A stretch of DNA of 64,000 nt from an uncultured Planctomycetota bacterium (GTDB taxonomy: Bacteria > Planctomycetota > UBA1135 > GCA-002686595). The position numbers and the translations under genes were made by a program. Positions 17,666 to 29,378 of the stretch are shown here, in pieces. Under the pieces are notes generated by a model. The model did no database searches. It was not told the origin of the DNA and saw nothing but the letters and a program-made list of their open reading frames with translations. The stretch covers positions 1-64,000 of the forward strand of contig CAIYPP010000032.1 of assembly GCA_903928115.1 (NCBI GenBank), written 5' to 3'. Positions within the stretch are counted from its first letter, which is position 1. Each line of letters starts with the position of its first letter.

Positions 17666-18673
17666 CTAGGCCACGGGAGCGCGCAGGCCCTCGATGATGT
17701 GCTGGTTGATGCCGGAGTCGACCGTGCGAGCGGCGACGGCGAGCGCGTTGGCGACCGCGGTCGCATCCGAGCGCCCGTGGCCCTTGATCACGACACCGTT
17801 GAGGCCGAGCAGGAGCGCCCCGCCGTACTCGGCGTAGTCGACGCGCTTGCGGAGGTTTCCGAGCGCTTCCTTGGCCCAAGCGGCCTGATGGGCGGCGAGC
17901 TCCTTGAGCATCGCCTGCAGCATGAAAGCCGAAAATCCCTCCATCAGCTTGAGCACGATGTTCCCGGTGAACCCGTCGGTGACGACGACGTCGACCTCGC
18001 CGTGGAACAAGTCGTTGGGCTCGACGTTGCCGATGAAGTTCAGCCGCTCCTTCTGGGCCTCGAGCAGCGGGTAGGTCTCCTTCAAGAGATCGGTGCCCTT
18101 GGTCGGTTCGCTGCCGATGTTGAGCAGGCCGACCCGCGGCGACTCCACGCCGAGGCAGTCGCGCATGTAGACCGCGCCCATCGATGCGAACTGCACGAGG
18201 TCTTGGGGCTTCGCTTCGCGATTGGCCCCCATGTCGAGGATCGTGACCGGCTTGCCGGTCATGTTGAGCGTGACCGAGATCGCGGGGCGACGCACACCTT
18301 CGAGCGTGCCGAGGCCGAGCGTCGAGGCGCCGACCACGGCGCCGGTGTTGCCCATGCTGACGATGCCGCTCGCGGCACCCTTCTTCACGGCGCCCACGCA
18401 GACCATGATCGAGGAATCGCGCTTGGAGCGCAGCGAAGTCGCCGGATCCTCCGCCATCCCGATCACCTGCGAAGCGTGCTGGATCGGGAACGAATGCGTG
18501 CAGCCGAGCTCGGCCAGCTTGGATCGGATCACCGCCTCGTCGCCGACGAGCAGCACGCGCTCCGGCGCGAGCCGGCGCGGATTGTCCGCGGCGCAGGCGA
18601 ACAGCGCCCCGCGCAGGGTGGCGTCGGGGGCTTGGTCACCCCCCATCACGTCGAGAGCGATCCGTGCAGCCAT
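17666..18673 (-). CDS. plsX: Phosphate acyltransferase PlsX
   Basis: Makes acyl-phosphate from acyl-ACP for phospholipid synthesis. The 335-residue protein starts with IALDVMGGDQAPDATLRGAL, and carries GNTGAVVGAS in the middle and VVVTDGFTGNIVLKLMEG in the last third, all PlsX hallmarks. It sits between rpmF and fabH, the classical order, so lipid synthesis and ribosome assembly share a message. Confidence 0.97.
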   Translation of the reverse strand: MAARIALDVMGGDQAPDATLRGALFACAADNPRRLAPERVLLVGDEAVIRSKLAELGCTHSFPIQHASQVIGMAEDPATSLRSKRDSSIMVCVGAVKKGAASGIVSMGNTGAVVGASTLGLGTLEGVRRPAISVTLNMTGKPVTILDMGANREAKPQDLVQFASMGAVYMRDCLGVESPRVGLLNIGSEPTKGTDLLKETYPLLEAQKERLNFIGNVEPNDLFHGEVDVVVTDGFTGNIVLKLMEGFSAFMLQAMLKELAAHQAAWAKEALGNLRKRVDYAEYGGALLLGLNGVVIKGHGRSDATAVANALAVAARTVDSGINQHIIEGLRAPVA

Positions 18674-18765
18674 GATGGCGCGCTCCTTACAGAGGTGTGA
18701 AACTGGTGGGACGAATCAGCGCGAGCTCCTCGTCGGGAGCTCGTCCGGAGCGGACCGGGCAGAGC

Positions 18766-18972
18766 TTAGAACTCTTCCTTCTGGAAGACTTCCGTACCCT
18801 TCTTGTCCGCGCCCTTGGCGAAGGCGTAGTAGCCGCAGTTGTCGCACACGCGGTGGGTGCGCACCGCCGCACTGCAGCGCGGGCAGTGGTTCGTCGCGCC
18901 GACCTTGATCGCGTGGTGCGAGCGGCGGATGCGGGAGCGGTGATTGGAGTGGCGGCGCTTCGGGTTCGGCAT
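18766..18972 (-). CDS. rpmF: 50S ribosomal protein L32
   Basis: A 68-residue ribosomal protein with the N-terminal MPNPKRRHSNHRSRIRRSHH and a zinc ribbon of four cysteines (C30, C33, C43, C46). It is the first gene of the plsX-fab cluster. The C-terminal tail (KGADKKGTEVFQKEEF) is typical in length. No yceD homologue precedes it; alaS lies 160 bases upstream on the same strand. Confidence 0.97.
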   Translation of the reverse strand: MPNPKRRHSNHRSRIRRSHHAIKVGATNHCPRCSAAVRTHRVCDNCGYYAFAKGADKKGTEVFQKEEF

Positions 18973-19084
18973 GGCGGTCGTTCGTTACGAAGGGGACGGG
19001 GTCACAAGGACACCGTCCTCGGTTCTCATGAGGGCGTAGGAAGGTACTGAGGGTCGCGCCCGGTGTCAACGCGAGGGCCCGCGC

Positions 19085-19131
19085 GGCCCCCAGCACGGGC
19101 CTGGGGGCCTTCGAGCCGCTCTGCGGAGCGG
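19085..19131 (-). terminator. Two consecutive hairpins after alaS
   Basis: GGCCCCCAG/CTGGGGGCC (19085-19093 with 19101-19109) and CCGCTC/GAGCGG (19116-19121 with 19126-19131) lie directly past the alaS stop at 19133. There is no T-run on the minus strand, so termination is only suggested. Confidence 0.35.
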
Positions 19132-19132
19132 G

Positions 19133-21805
19133 TCAGCCGAGCTTGGCGACGTAGGCCTCGGCCGCAGCTAGGGCGGCAGCCACCCCGTCGGCCTTGAGTC
19201 CTTGGCCCTGCGCCACGTTGGGACGCCCGCCTCCGCCCCCGCCGAGGTGCGCGGCAAACTCCTTCGCGAGCTCACCGGCCTTGAGTCCCTTGGCGAGTGC
19301 CGAGCCCTCGAACGCGATCAGGAACGGCACGCGGCCCTCCTGACGACCGAGGAGCACGAGCGCGAGATCCTTGGAGAGGCTCTTGGCGCGATCGCCGAGC
19401 TCGCGCACGCCTTCCCCGTCGAGGTCGGCGAGGTCCGCCACCAAGCAGGTGACGCCCGAACGGACAACGGCGCGCGCCTTGAGGGCGTCGAACGCCGAGC
19501 CGACATCCGCCTTGCTCGCCTGCGCGACGGCCTTCTTCGCGTCCTTGAGCTGGGCCTGCAGGAGCTCGATGCGCGCGGTGACCTCTTCCGGCGCCGACTT
19601 CAGCGTGCGCGCGGCGGAGACGAGCGCGCGGCGCTGCGACTGCATCCATGCGACGGCCTCGGGGCCCGTCACCGCTTCGATGCGACGCACGCCCGCGGCG
19701 ACCGCACGCTCGGAGAGAATCGCAAAGGGGCCGATGTCGCCGGCCGCGCGAACGTGCGTGCCGCCGCACAGCTCCATCGACCATCCGCCGACGTCGAGCA
19801 CGCGGACGCGCTCCTCGTACTTCTCACCGAACATCGCGACGACGCCGCGCGCTTTGGCGGCGTCGAGCTGCTCGATCGTCGTGACGACGGGCGCGTTGTT
19901 CCAGACACGCTCGCTGACGCGCGTCTCGATCGCCTCGATGTCCTCCGAAGACAGCGCCTTGCCGTGCGAGAAGTCGAAGCGCAGTCGATCGGGCCCGACG
20001 TACGAACCCTGCTGCGCGACGTGAGCGCCGAGCACCTCCTTGAGCGCCTTGTGCATCAAGTGCGTCGCCGTGTGGTTCTTGCGGATGCGCTCGCGGCGCG
20101 CTTCATTCACCGATGCGTCGACCTCGAGGCCTGCGCTCGCGCTGCCCTCGGCCTTGCCGACGTGCACGATCACGGCCCCCATCTTCTGGGTGTCTTCGAC
20201 GGTGAAACGGAACGCTCCACCGCGGGCTGCGATCGTGCCGCTGTCGCCGACTTGTCCGCCGCTCTCGGCATAGAAAGGCGAGCGCTCGAGCACGAGCCGG
20301 TCCTTCTGCCCAGAGTTCTGGAACAGCTTGACGACCTTGGTCGAGAGCGCGTGCGCACTCGCGTCGGTCGCATGGCAGGTCGACTCCGTGCGCGGCAGGC
20401 CCGAGAGCTGCTCGGCGCTGAGGAGCTGCTTGAACGTGCCCTCCGCGCGGCTGGCGTTGCGGTGCTTCTCCTCGGCGGCGTTCCAGCCCTCGCGATCGAG
20501 CTCCCACTGGCGCTCGCGCGCCATTTGCTCGACCAAGTCCTGCGGGAAGCCGTAGGTCGCGTAGAGATCGTAGGCCTCGGCGCCAGGCAGCCGCTTGCTG
20601 CCCGCGGACTCGACGCGCTTGGCCAGCTGATCGAACAGCACGAGCCCGCGATCGAGCGTGACGCCAAAGGACTCTTCCTCGGACTTGACCAGCCCGCGGA
20701 TGTGCTCACAGCGCGTCACGATCTCCGGGAAGGCCGGGCCGAGCACCTCGGCCACCGTCGGCACGACGTCGAAGAGGAACGGCTGGCGCATGCCGAGCCG
20801 CTGGCGACCGAAGCGCGACGCGCGACGCAGCAGTCGGCGCAGCACGTAGCCGCGACCTTCGTTCGAAGGAAGCGCGCCGTCGGCGATGGCCGCAGACAAG
20901 GCGCGGATGTGGTCGGCACACACGCGGAAGGCGATGTCCGTGGACTCGTCCTTCCCGTAGCGCAACCCCGTGAGCACCTCCATGCGGCGGAACAGCGGCT
21001 GGAACAGGTCGCTGTCGTAGTTCGACTTCTTGCCCTGCATGACGGCGAGCACGCGCTCGAAGCCCATGCCGGTGTCGACGCTCTTCGCCGGCAGCTCCGC
21101 GAGGCTGCCGTTGTCGAGGCGATTGAACTGCATGAACACGTTGTTCCACAGCTCCATGAAGCGCTCGTTGCCGGCGTTGACGCCGATGGCGCGATTCGCC
21201 CCGTCGCGGGGGTCACTGCCCGGACCGCCGCGGTCGATGTGGATTTCCGTGCACGGACCGCAGGGCCCGGTCTCCCCCATCTCCCAGAAGTTGTCCTTGC
21301 GACCGAAGCGCAGGATGTGCGTGGGATCGATGTCCGTGCACTCGCGCCACAGCCGCTCGGCTTCCTCGTCGGCGGGCAGCTTGTCCTTCTCGTCGCCGCC
21401 GAAGACCGTGACCCACAGACGATCCTTGGGGAGCCCCCAGACTTCCGTCAGCAGCTGCCACGACCACGTGATCGCGTCCTTCTTGAAGTAGTCGCCGAAG
21501 GACCAGTTGCCGAGCATCTCGAAGAACGTGTGGTGGTAGGTATCGAGCCCCACCTCCTCGAGGTCGTTGTGCTTGCCCGACACGCGGATGCACTTCTGGG
21601 AGTTCACCGCGCGCGAGTAGTCGCGCCGCCCCGTGCCGAGGAACACGTCCTTGAACTGGTTCATCCCCGCGTTGGTGAAGAGCAGGGTCGGGTCGTCGTT
21701 GGGGACCACGGGGCTCGACGGCACGAAGCGGTGCCCGCGGGCGACGAAGAAGTCGATGTACTCCTGACGCACCTGCGCCGCGGTCTTTTGGGAGGCTTGG
21801 TTCAT
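19133..21805 (-). CDS. alaS: Alanyl-tRNA synthetase
   Basis: Charges tRNA-Ala and edits mis-acylated tRNA. The 890-residue protein has the class II catalytic domain at the N-terminus ([36 protein letters not shown]), the editing-domain zinc motifs [11 protein letters not shown] and [11 protein letters not shown], and the C-terminal DHHA1-type domain ending in [15 protein letters not shown]. The ATG at 21805 gives a start matching other AlaS proteins. It is 121 bases downstream of recA, a common neighbour order. Confidence 0.97.
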   Translation of the reverse strand: MNQASQKTAAQVRQEYIDFFVARGHRFVPSSPVVPNDDPTLLFTNAGMNQFKDVFLGTGRRDYSRAVNSQKCIRVSGKHNDLEEVGLDTYHHTFFEMLGNWSFGDYFKKDAITWSWQLLTEVWGLPKDRLWVTVFGGDEKDKLPADEEAERLWRECTDIDPTHILRFGRKDNFWEMGETGPCGPCTEIHIDRGGPGSDPRDGANRAIGVNAGNERFMELWNNVFMQFNRLDNGSLAELPAKSVDTGMGFERVLAVMQGKKSNYDSDLFQPLFRRMEVLTGLRYGKDESTDIAFRVCADHIRALSAAIADGALPSNEGRGYVLRRLLRRASRFGRQRLGMRQPFLFDVVPTVAEVLGPAFPEIVTRCEHIRGLVKSEEESFGVTLDRGLVLFDQLAKRVESAGSKRLPGAEAYDLYATYGFPQDLVEQMARERQWELDREGWNAAEEKHRNASRAEGTFKQLLSAEQLSGLPRTESTCHATDASAHALSTKVVKLFQNSGQKDRLVLERSPFYAESGGQVGDSGTIAARGGAFRFTVEDTQKMGAVIVHVGKAEGSASAGLEVDASVNEARRERIRKNHTATHLMHKALKEVLGAHVAQQGSYVGPDRLRFDFSHGKALSSEDIEAIETRVSERVWNNAPVVTTIEQLDAAKARGVVAMFGEKYEERVRVLDVGGWSMELCGGTHVRAAGDIGPFAILSERAVAAGVRRIEAVTGPEAVAWMQSQRRALVSAARTLKSAPEEVTARIELLQAQLKDAKKAVAQASKADVGSAFDALKARAVVRSGVTCLVADLADLDGEGVRELGDRAKSLSKDLALVLLGRQEGRVPFLIAFEGSALAKGLKAGELAKEFAAHLGGGGGGRPNVAQGQGLKADGVAAALAAAEAYVAKLG

Positions 21806-21847
21806 GGCTGTGCTGGGCTCGTTGGAAGCGCGGGAGTGTAACGGCGC

Positions 21848-21886
21848 GCGCGGCCCCGAGCAGCATTCCGCTGCCCGGAGCCGCGC
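21848..21886 (-). terminator. Hairpin between recA and alaS
   Basis: GCGCGGC...GCAGC (21848-21864) pairs with GCTGC...GCCGCGC (21870-21886) around a 5-base loop, with an internal mismatch region. It lies 40 bases past the recA stop and just before the alaS start. Without a T-run it may be an attenuating hairpin instead of a full terminator. Confidence 0.4.
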
Positions 21887-21926
21887 ACGGGAGTGCACGG
21901 GGAATCTCCTGCCTCGAAAGGCCTCG

Positions 21927-23126
<1,200 letters not shown>

Positions 23127-23312
23127 GGGACTGTCTCCTCGGGGTGGACCGTCCGGTCAGGGACGGCGGGTGTCGAAGCGTGGCGGACGCCCCCGTCTCG
23201 GCGCCTTGCCACTTGGGGTCCCGGCCCCCCTTCACGGGGCCGCCAGGGCCGTTCATTGGGCTGATGTTAGGGGCCGAGGTTAGGCCCCGCAGGGCCCCCG
23301 GCCAAGGGCCAA

Positions 23313-23336
23313 GGCGGATTTTTTTGTGACTCCGCC
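23313..23336. repeat. Inverted repeat with a T7 run inside the loop
   Basis: GGCGGA at 23313-23318 and TCCGCC at 23331-23336 flank TTTTTTTGTGAC. It lies in the 274-base gap between recA and the PfkB gene. It is not a normal terminator for the minus-strand genes because the T-run is in the loop and on the other strand; its role is unknown. Confidence 0.35.
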
Positions 23337-23400
23337 CGGTCTCCCCAACCGCCCGTCGATCGGCGCGCCCCGGCGTCGCGGGGAAAACGCCGAAAACCGC

Positions 23401-24303
23401 TCAGAGCGTCACGAACTCGAGGAGCTCGTTGAAGCGCGACTCGAGGTGCGTGCGGCGCTTGCTGTCGAGCACCTCGACGCCGAAGCCCTGCACGCAGAAC
23501 GAGGCCGTGACCGTGCCGTAGAGCATCGCGCGGCGCATCGTCGCGGGCTCGACGCAGTCGGCCGCGGCCAGATAGCCCATGAACCCGCCCGCGAAGCAGT
23601 CGCCCGCGCCCGTCGGGTCCAGGACCTGATCGACCGGGTAGGCCGGAAGCGCATAGCGCACGTTCTCGCCGACGAGGAACGCGCCGTGCTCGCCCTTCTT
23701 CAAGATCACGTAGCGCGGGCCGAGCTCGCGCACCTTCGCCGCCGCTTTGATCAGGCTGCGCTCGCCGGTCAGCATGCGCGCCTCCTCGTCGTTGAGGACG
23801 ATCCCGTCGACGCGCCGCAAGACCTCGAGCAGCTCGTCGCGCCGGATCTCGATCCACAGGTTCATCGTGTCGGCGACGACGAACTCCGGCTGCGTGCACT
23901 GCTCGAGCGCGCGCAGCTGCACCTTGGGCTCGGCATTGGCGAGGAACACGTAGCGCGAGTCGCGGAATGCCTTGGGAACCTTGGGGTCGAAGTGCTCGAA
24001 GACGTTGAGCTGCGTCTCCAGCGTCGTGCGCGTGTTCCAGTCGGCCTCGTAGCGACCTGCCCAGCGGAAGCTCTTGCCGTCGGCGACCTTTTCGACGCCG
24101 CGGGTGTCCACGCCGCGCGCGCTCATCAGCTCGAGGTCCTTCTTCTCGAAGTCGCCGCCGACCACGCCGACCAAGCGCACCGCGCCAAAGTTCGAGGCCG
24201 AGACGGAGAAATACACCGCCGATCCGCCGAGCACGTTCTCGCGGCGTGCGTAGGGCGTCTCGATGGTGTCGTAGGCGAGGGTTCCGATGACGAGGAGCGA
24301 CAT
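23401..24303 (-). CDS. PfkB-family carbohydrate/nucleoside kinase
   Basis: A 300-residue ribokinase-superfamily kinase. The N-terminal LVIGTLAYDTIETPYARRENVLGGSAVYFSVSAS (read in two parts, 4-20 and 21-37) holds the substrate-binding GG. The C-terminal signature DPTGAGDCFAGG at 229-240 holds the catalytic base D235. A GLASA-type substrate cannot be assigned. It lies 19 bases after the membrane protein gene, at the end of the tkt-lipoprotein-flippase-kinase run, so a pentose or nucleoside substrate is possible but only inferred. Confidence 0.88.
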   Translation of the reverse strand: MSLLVIGTLAYDTIETPYARRENVLGGSAVYFSVSASNFGAVRLVGVVGGDFEKKDLELMSARGVDTRGVEKVADGKSFRWAGRYEADWNTRTTLETQLNVFEHFDPKVPKAFRDSRYVFLANAEPKVQLRALEQCTQPEFVVADTMNLWIEIRRDELLEVLRRVDGIVLNDEEARMLTGERSLIKAAAKVRELGPRYVILKKGEHGAFLVGENVRYALPAYPVDQVLDPTGAGDCFAGGFMGYLAAADCVEPATMRRAMLYGTVTASFCVQGFGVEVLDSKRRTHLESRFNELLEFVTL

Positions 24304-24322
24304 GTCGAGTCTCTGATGGGCT

Positions 24323-25543
24323 CTAGGATTCTTGGGGACTGCGGGGATTCGAAGTCGGCGGAGGCGCGGGCTCGTCGGGGAGACGCGAGCCGGGCAGCAA
24401 GAGGAACAATCCGCCGAGGAGGCCGATGGTGATCATGCACACGCGCCAAGCGAGGCTCGTCGCGATGCCGAGCAGGAGCGCGCCGCCCTGCATCTCGAAG
24501 AGCTGCCCGTAGACAACCTCGGTGACTCCGACGCCACCTGGAGTGAGTGGCACGGCCGCGGCGATGTTGCCGAGCGACGCGACGACGACGTACTGCAAGA
24601 CACCGAGCGCGCGCTCGCCGAACGACGCGCCGAGCGTGCTGATCGCCGCGATCACGCAGGCTTGGTTGAAGAGCGAGAAGAGCAGCGCAAGCGCGAACTC
24701 CCCCGGCCGCCGTGAGTAGATCGTGATCGCCTCGTCGATCTGACGGAACATCCCGGCCATCGGGAGGCGCGCGAGCAGACGCTCGAAGCCGATCAGGCGG
24801 CGCAGCCCCGCGTTCGTGTAGCCGAGCACGCCGAGCACCGCGAAGCCGAGTCCGACGAGGATGGGCGTGCGCAGCGAGGCGAAACGATCCCCCTGCGCCA
24901 CGATCGTGATCGCGCCGAGCGCCGCGAGGACGAACACTCCGATCAGCCGGTCGACGAGCACGCTGATCGCAGCGGCGGCCTTCCGCTCCGGATGGCGCCG
25001 CGCGACCATCACCGCCTTGACCACGTCACCACCCGTGAGACCGGGCACGACGATGTTGAAGAAGAAGCCGATGTTCGTGAGGCGGAAGGCCTCGAAGAAT
25101 CCGGTCGGGCACCCCGCAGCGCCGAGCAAGCGCCACCAGCGCAGGCTCGTCGCGAGAATGCCCGCCGCAGCGAGCGCGAGCGCCACCCAGAGTCCCGCGG
25201 GATCCACCTCGAGGAACACGCGCGGCAGGCCCGGCTGCCACGCGGTCTCCGCGCTGCGCGAGACCTCGACCGACGAGATCGTGTTCTGCGCGTCCGGCGC
25301 GAGCCACGCGCCGGGCAGCTCGCTGCGCGGCTGCGGCGCCGTGAAGACGAACGCGATGCGCTCGCTCTTCCAGTCCCCCTCGATGTCGCCCGCGTAGCTG
25401 CGCTCGACGTCACCGCTGCGATAGTTGAGCTGGTCGCGCCAGGGCACGTTGCGGCCGACCAAGAACAGAATGGCCGCCGCGAGGGCGAGCTTGAGGGCGG
25501 TGAGCCACGGGCGACGCGGCTTGGACGGTGCGGCGTCGCTCAC
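24323..25543 (-). CDS. Membrane protein of the LPG-synthase-N/UPF0104 family
   Basis: A 406-residue protein with about seven to eight membrane helices: one near 12-30, then a soluble insert of about 90 residues with beta character, and the rest from about 108 onward. The C-terminal half contains GFFFNIVVPGLTGGDVVKAV and VPLTPGGVGVTEVVYGQLF, the conserved P-G-x-x-G-D and G-G-x-G-x-x-E motifs of this family, which includes flippase-like proteins and the membrane part of MprF. The external insert between the first two helices is a notable addition. The GTG at 25543 overlaps the upstream stop by four bases. Confidence 0.85.
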   Translation of the reverse strand: MSDAAPSKPRRPWLTALKLALAAAILFLVGRNVPWRDQLNYRSGDVERSYAGDIEGDWKSERIAFVFTAPQPRSELPGAWLAPDAQNTISSVEVSRSAETAWQPGLPRVFLEVDPAGLWVALALAAAGILATSLRWWRLLGAAGCPTGFFEAFRLTNIGFFFNIVVPGLTGGDVVKAVMVARRHPERKAAAAISVLVDRLIGVFVLAALGAITIVAQGDRFASLRTPILVGLGFAVLGVLGYTNAGLRRLIGFERLLARLPMAGMFRQIDEAITIYSRRPGEFALALLFSLFNQACVIAAISTLGASFGERALGVLQYVVVASLGNIAAAVPLTPGGVGVTEVVYGQLFEMQGGALLLGIATSLAWRVCMITIGLLGGLFLLLPGSRLPDEPAPPPTSNPRSPQES

Positions 25544-26730
25544 GAGCCCTGCGCCTTTTCCGCGGGAGGGCCCGCGCGGAACTGCTCCGCACCCTCCGAC
25601 TGCCACCAGCGCTGCCACTCGACCTCTTGCAGCGACGCGAGCCCGCGCCCCGACATCGTGCCGAGCGCCTTCATCGCCGCGAGCCGCACGTGCCCGTCGG
25701 GATGCTCGACCGCAGTTTGGTAGATCGCCGAAGCCCACTGGGCACGCAGTTCTGCACCGCGCTCGCCCGCGGGCGCATCCGGCAGCCCGAGCGCGGCGAC
25801 GCACTCGAGCGCAGCGACGAGGCGCTCGCCGCCGAGGCCGGCGAAGGGATTGCGCGTGAGCAGTTCGCCGAGCTTCGCCGAGCCGCCGATCGCAACGGCC
25901 GCGCGCACGGCCGCGGCCTGAACGCGGTCGTTGGGCCAGCCGGGCTCCGAACCACCCACCGCCACCGCCGGCACGGCATCCATCAACGCGAGCTCGATCG
26001 CCTGCGCGACGAGGCGCCGCTGCAACGCGAGCGCGAGCGGACGGAGCGGCTCGACGCGCGTGTCACGCTTCGAAGCCGCGCGCAGGAGCACGTTCACGCC
26101 GTGGATCACCCGCAGCCCCGAGTCGAAGTCGAGCGGAAGTCCCGCCATGCGCCGACACTCGGCTTCGAAGGCCGCGCGATGCTCGTCGCTCGGCTCCTCG
26201 AACGCGGGCTTGGCGACCGCGACCAAGGCCGCGAGGGCCGCAGAGGCCTCGGAGTCCGAGATCACCGCAGCGCGGACGTCGGGCGAGTTCGCAGGAAAGC
26301 CGAGCCGCGTACCGGCCCGCCCCAATTCGAGCACCGCCGTCTCGCGCGACAGACACCACGGATCGTAGGCCGCAGTGCGCGCGAAGAACTCGACCTGCGT
26401 CGAGCCCGTCGCGGGATCGTCGGAGTCGAGGCTCGCGAGCTTCTGGAGCTCCGCGACGCAGGTCTCGACCGGATCCTCGACGGGCCCCGCCGGCGCGAGC
26501 TCAACTTCCTTTCCGAAGCGTCCGAGGAGCGTCGCGCCGATGTTGCGCATCGTCCACGACATGTGGTTTTGGATGCTCGCGACGTAGGCGTGGCGCCCCT
26601 CCGTCGGATGGAGCGACTCGAGGTTGTCGACGCTCGCACCGAGCGAGGTGCAGCTCGCCAGCGCGAGCGCTCCGAGCGCCGCGATCGTGCGAGTGTTGCG
26701 GAGAAGGCGCAGCATCTCGGTCGAACTCAC
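25540..26730 (-). CDS. Lipoprotein with HEAT-like repeats, function unknown
   Basis: About 396 residues from a GTG at 26730 that overlaps the tkt stop (GTGA); an ATG five codons later (26715) is the alternative. The lipoprotein signal ends in LALASC. The body has short Ala/Leu-rich helical pairs that recur (for example [30 protein letters not shown]), as in HEAT/Armadillo repeats, a fold used for protein contacts. Near residue 55, a [19 protein letters not shown] segment is well defined but not recognised. It is coupled with tkt and with the following membrane protein, which suggests an envelope-associated role. Confidence 0.7.
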   Translation of the reverse strand: MSSTEMLRLLRNTRTIAALGALALASCTSLGASVDNLESLHPTEGRHAYVASIQNHMSWTMRNIGATLLGRFGKEVELAPAGPVEDPVETCVAELQKLASLDSDDPATGSTQVEFFARTAAYDPWCLSRETAVLELGRAGTRLGFPANSPDVRAAVISDSEASAALAALVAVAKPAFEEPSDEHRAAFEAECRRMAGLPLDFDSGLRVIHGVNVLLRAASKRDTRVEPLRPLALALQRRLVAQAIELALMDAVPAVAVGGSEPGWPNDRVQAAAVRAAVAIGGSAKLGELLTRNPFAGLGGERLVAALECVAALGLPDAPAGERGAELRAQWASAIYQTAVEHPDGHVRLAAMKALGTMSGRGLASLQEVEWQRWWQSEGAEQFRAGPPAEKAQGS

Positions 26731-28742
26731 GCCATCGCCCGCCGCGCCGCAGCGAGCACGCCTTCCACCGTGAACCCGTACTCTGCGAGCACCTTCTCGC
26801 CGGGCGCCGAAGCGCCGTAGCGATCGATCGCGAGGACGAGGCCCCGCTCGCCGACCCAGCGCTCCCAGCCAAAGCTCACGCCCGCCTCGACCGCCACGCG
26901 CGCACGACACGCGGGGGGGAGCACCGCGTCGCGATAGCTCGCGTCCTGCGCAGCGAACGTCGACATGCACGGCATCGAGACGACGCGCGAGCGGCGCCCC
27001 TCGCCCTCGAGGCGGCGGTGCGCGTCGAGCGCGAGCGAGACCTCGCTGCCCGTCGCGAGGAACACGACCTCGGGCACGCCCACGCTGTCCGCGAGCACGT
27101 ACGCGCCGCGCGCGACGCCTTCGCGCGCCTTCTCGCGCGTCCCGGGCAGCACGGGCAGCTTCTGGCGCGACAGCACGAGCGCCACCGGAGCGTCGTCGAT
27201 CTCGAGCGCAAGGCGCCACGCGTGCGCTGTCTCGTTGGCGTCGCAAGGCCGGACCACGCGCAGTCTGGGCATCGCGCGCAGCGCTGCGAGGTGCTCGACC
27301 GGCTGGTGCGTCGGACCGTCCTCGCCGACGGCGACCGAGTCGTGCGTCCAGACGTAGATCGCGGGCAAGCCACACAGCGCAGCGAGCCGCACCGCGGGGC
27401 GCATGTAGTCGCTGAACACGAAGAAGGTCGACACGAACGGCCGCACGCCGCCGTGGTAGAGCATGCCGTTGGCGATCGAGCCCATCGCGTGCTCGCGCAC
27501 GCCGTAGTGGACGTTGCGACCCGAAGGCTCTGCAGGCGAGAACGACTTGCCGCCGGCGATCGAGGTCTTCGTCGAACAAGAGAGGTCCGCGTCTCCGCCG
27601 ACGAGCTCGGGAACGAGGCCCGCGAGCGCCGCGAGCACCTTGCCTCCGGCATCGCGCGTCGCGAGCCCCGCGCCCGCATCCCACTGCGGCAATTCGCTGG
27701 CGCAACGCGCAGAGAAATCCGAGGGCAGCTCCCCCGCCATGCGGCGCTCGAACTCCGCCGCGAGCTCGGGGTACGCGGCGCGATAGGCCGCGAAGCGCTC
27801 GCTCCACGCCGCGCGCGCCTTGGCGCCGCGCTGAGCCGCTTGGGCCGCGTGCGCTCGCGCGGCGTCGGGAACGACGAACGAAGCTGCGGGGTCGAAGCCA
27901 AAGGCGAGCTTCACCTTGGCGACCTCGTCGGCGCCGAGCGGTGATCCGTGCGCCTCGCTCGTCCCCTGCTTCGCGGGACTGCCGAAGCCGATCGTCGTCT
28001 TGACGACGATCAACGACGGCTTCTGCCCCTCTGCACGGGCCGCTGCGAGCGCGCGCTCGAGCGCTGCGAGGTCGCGATTGCCGTCCTGCACCAGCTGCAC
28101 GTGCCAGCCCTGCGCGACGAAGCGCGCCGCCACGTCCTCGACGTCGAAGCTGAGCGACGTCGGACCGTCGAGCGACACGTCGTTGGCGTCGTAGAGCCAC
28201 GTGAGCTTGCCGAGGCGGTGCTGACCCGCGAGCGACGCGGCCTCGTACACGACGCCTTCCATCATGCAGCCGTCGCCGAGCAGCGCGTAGGTGTGGTGAT
28301 CGACGATGGTGTGACCGGGCTGGTTGAAGCGCGCCGCGAGCGAGCGCTCCGCGAGCGCCATGCCGACCGAGTTCGCCGCTCCCTGCCCGAGCGGCCCGGT
28401 AGTGGCTTCGACGCCGCTCGTCGCAAAGTTCTCAGGGTGCCCCGGCGTACGGCTGTGCCACTGACGGAAGCTCTTCAAGTCGTCGAGCGACAGTCCGTAG
28501 CCGTAGAGATGCAAGAGCGAGTAGAGGAGTGCGCTGCCATGGCCCGCGCTCAAGACGAAGCGATCGCGGTCGGGCCAGCGCGCGTCCGCGGGATCGTGCA
28601 CGAGGTGGCGCTGCCACAGCGCGAAGGCCATCGGCGCCGCACCGAGCGGCAACCCCGGATGGCCCGAGTTCGCCTTCTGGATCGCGTCGATGGACACGGT
28701 CCGCAGGGTGTTGACGCACAGGAGATCGAGATCGACGGCCAC
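26727..28742 (-). CDS. tkt: Transketolase
   Basis: Thiamine-diphosphate enzyme of the pentose-phosphate pathway. The 671-residue protein carries the N-terminal [20 protein letters not shown], the ThDP signature [20 protein letters not shown], and the C-terminal pyrimidine-domain segments [14 protein letters not shown] and [18 protein letters not shown]. Start at the GTG 28742: [20 protein letters not shown] is the family's usual first helix, and a GGAG lies upstream. It lies 221 bases downstream of the tmRNA gene. Confidence 0.95.
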   Translation of the reverse strand: MAVDLDLLCVNTLRTVSIDAIQKANSGHPGLPLGAAPMAFALWQRHLVHDPADARWPDRDRFVLSAGHGSALLYSLLHLYGYGLSLDDLKSFRQWHSRTPGHPENFATSGVEATTGPLGQGAANSVGMALAERSLAARFNQPGHTIVDHHTYALLGDGCMMEGVVYEAASLAGQHRLGKLTWLYDANDVSLDGPTSLSFDVEDVAARFVAQGWHVQLVQDGNRDLAALERALAAARAEGQKPSLIVVKTTIGFGSPAKQGTSEAHGSPLGADEVAKVKLAFGFDPAASFVVPDAARAHAAQAAQRGAKARAAWSERFAAYRAAYPELAAEFERRMAGELPSDFSARCASELPQWDAGAGLATRDAGGKVLAALAGLVPELVGGDADLSCSTKTSIAGGKSFSPAEPSGRNVHYGVREHAMGSIANGMLYHGGVRPFVSTFFVFSDYMRPAVRLAALCGLPAIYVWTHDSVAVGEDGPTHQPVEHLAALRAMPRLRVVRPCDANETAHAWRLALEIDDAPVALVLSRQKLPVLPGTREKAREGVARGAYVLADSVGVPEVVFLATGSEVSLALDAHRRLEGEGRRSRVVSMPCMSTFAAQDASYRDAVLPPACRARVAVEAGVSFGWERWVGERGLVLAIDRYGASAPGEKVLAEYGFTVEGVLAAARRAMA

Positions 28743-28963
28743 GGCGGGGTTGGGCTCCTCGCGCGTCGCTGTCCGAAGCCCCGCGCGACGCACAGATTGG
28801 AAAGCCCGGCGCCGAGCGGCAAGCAGGAAGCCCGCAGGACGCGCAAAAGTGTGGCGAAACGCGGCTGCGACGGAACAGTCCGCCACGACGCGCGGCCCGC
28901 TGCGGCCCCTGCTCGGCACGGGCGCCGCGCGCCGCGCCGATGGCGCGAGCGAACGGTGAGAGG

Positions 28964-29318
28964 TGGTGGAGGCGGCGGGAGTCGAACCCGCGTCCCGGAA
29001 TCCATCCGCGACCGGCGTCTACGTGTGTAGCCCGTGGTTTGTGCCGTCCTCCGGACGCCCATGGGCAGGCTTCCGAGGGACCGCCGTCGATCGGTCTCGC
29101 CGGGGCGTGCTCGACGGTGAGCCGACCCGACCAGCCTGCTGGTGTCGTCCTTCCGCAGCCGCAGGCACTCTGCGGAGGACGGCTGGCCTAGTTCTTAGGC
29201 AGCGAGAGCGTAATCATTGGCAGGTTATGCCGTTCCCGAGAGGATTTTACGGGATGACTCGAGATCCCCGACACGCGACCTGAAGCGCACGCAAACCGGT
29301 CGAAACCAGTGCGCCCCC
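28964..29318 (-). ncRNA. ssrA: Transfer-messenger RNA (tmRNA)
   Basis: Rescues stalled ribosomes together with SmpB. The RNA is about 355 nucleotides. Its tRNA-like ends match: 5' GGGGGCG pairs with 3' CGCCTCC followed by an encoded ACCA (28964-28967), and the T-arm reads GGGTTCGACTCCC. The 5' part has the usual GGTTTCGACC. The tag frame at 29195-29221 encodes ANDYALAA and then TAA. The short eight-residue tag fits planctomycete tmRNAs as I remember them. smpB lies 60 bases upstream on the same strand. Confidence 0.95.
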
Positions 29319-29378
29319 AAGTGAGGGAAGCCTAGCACACCTCGCGAGGAACAAAAGCCCCCGAAGGAGCCCGCCCCA

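Noticed and set aside
19202-21841. An 879-residue open frame antisense to alaS
   Set aside because: Mirror of alaS codon pattern; no protein motif; alaS is certain.
23280-23330. A plus-strand intrinsic terminator ending in seven T
   Set aside because: No plus-strand gene ends upstream, and the preceding stems (GGCCC/GGGCC) are short and not adjacent to the T-run.
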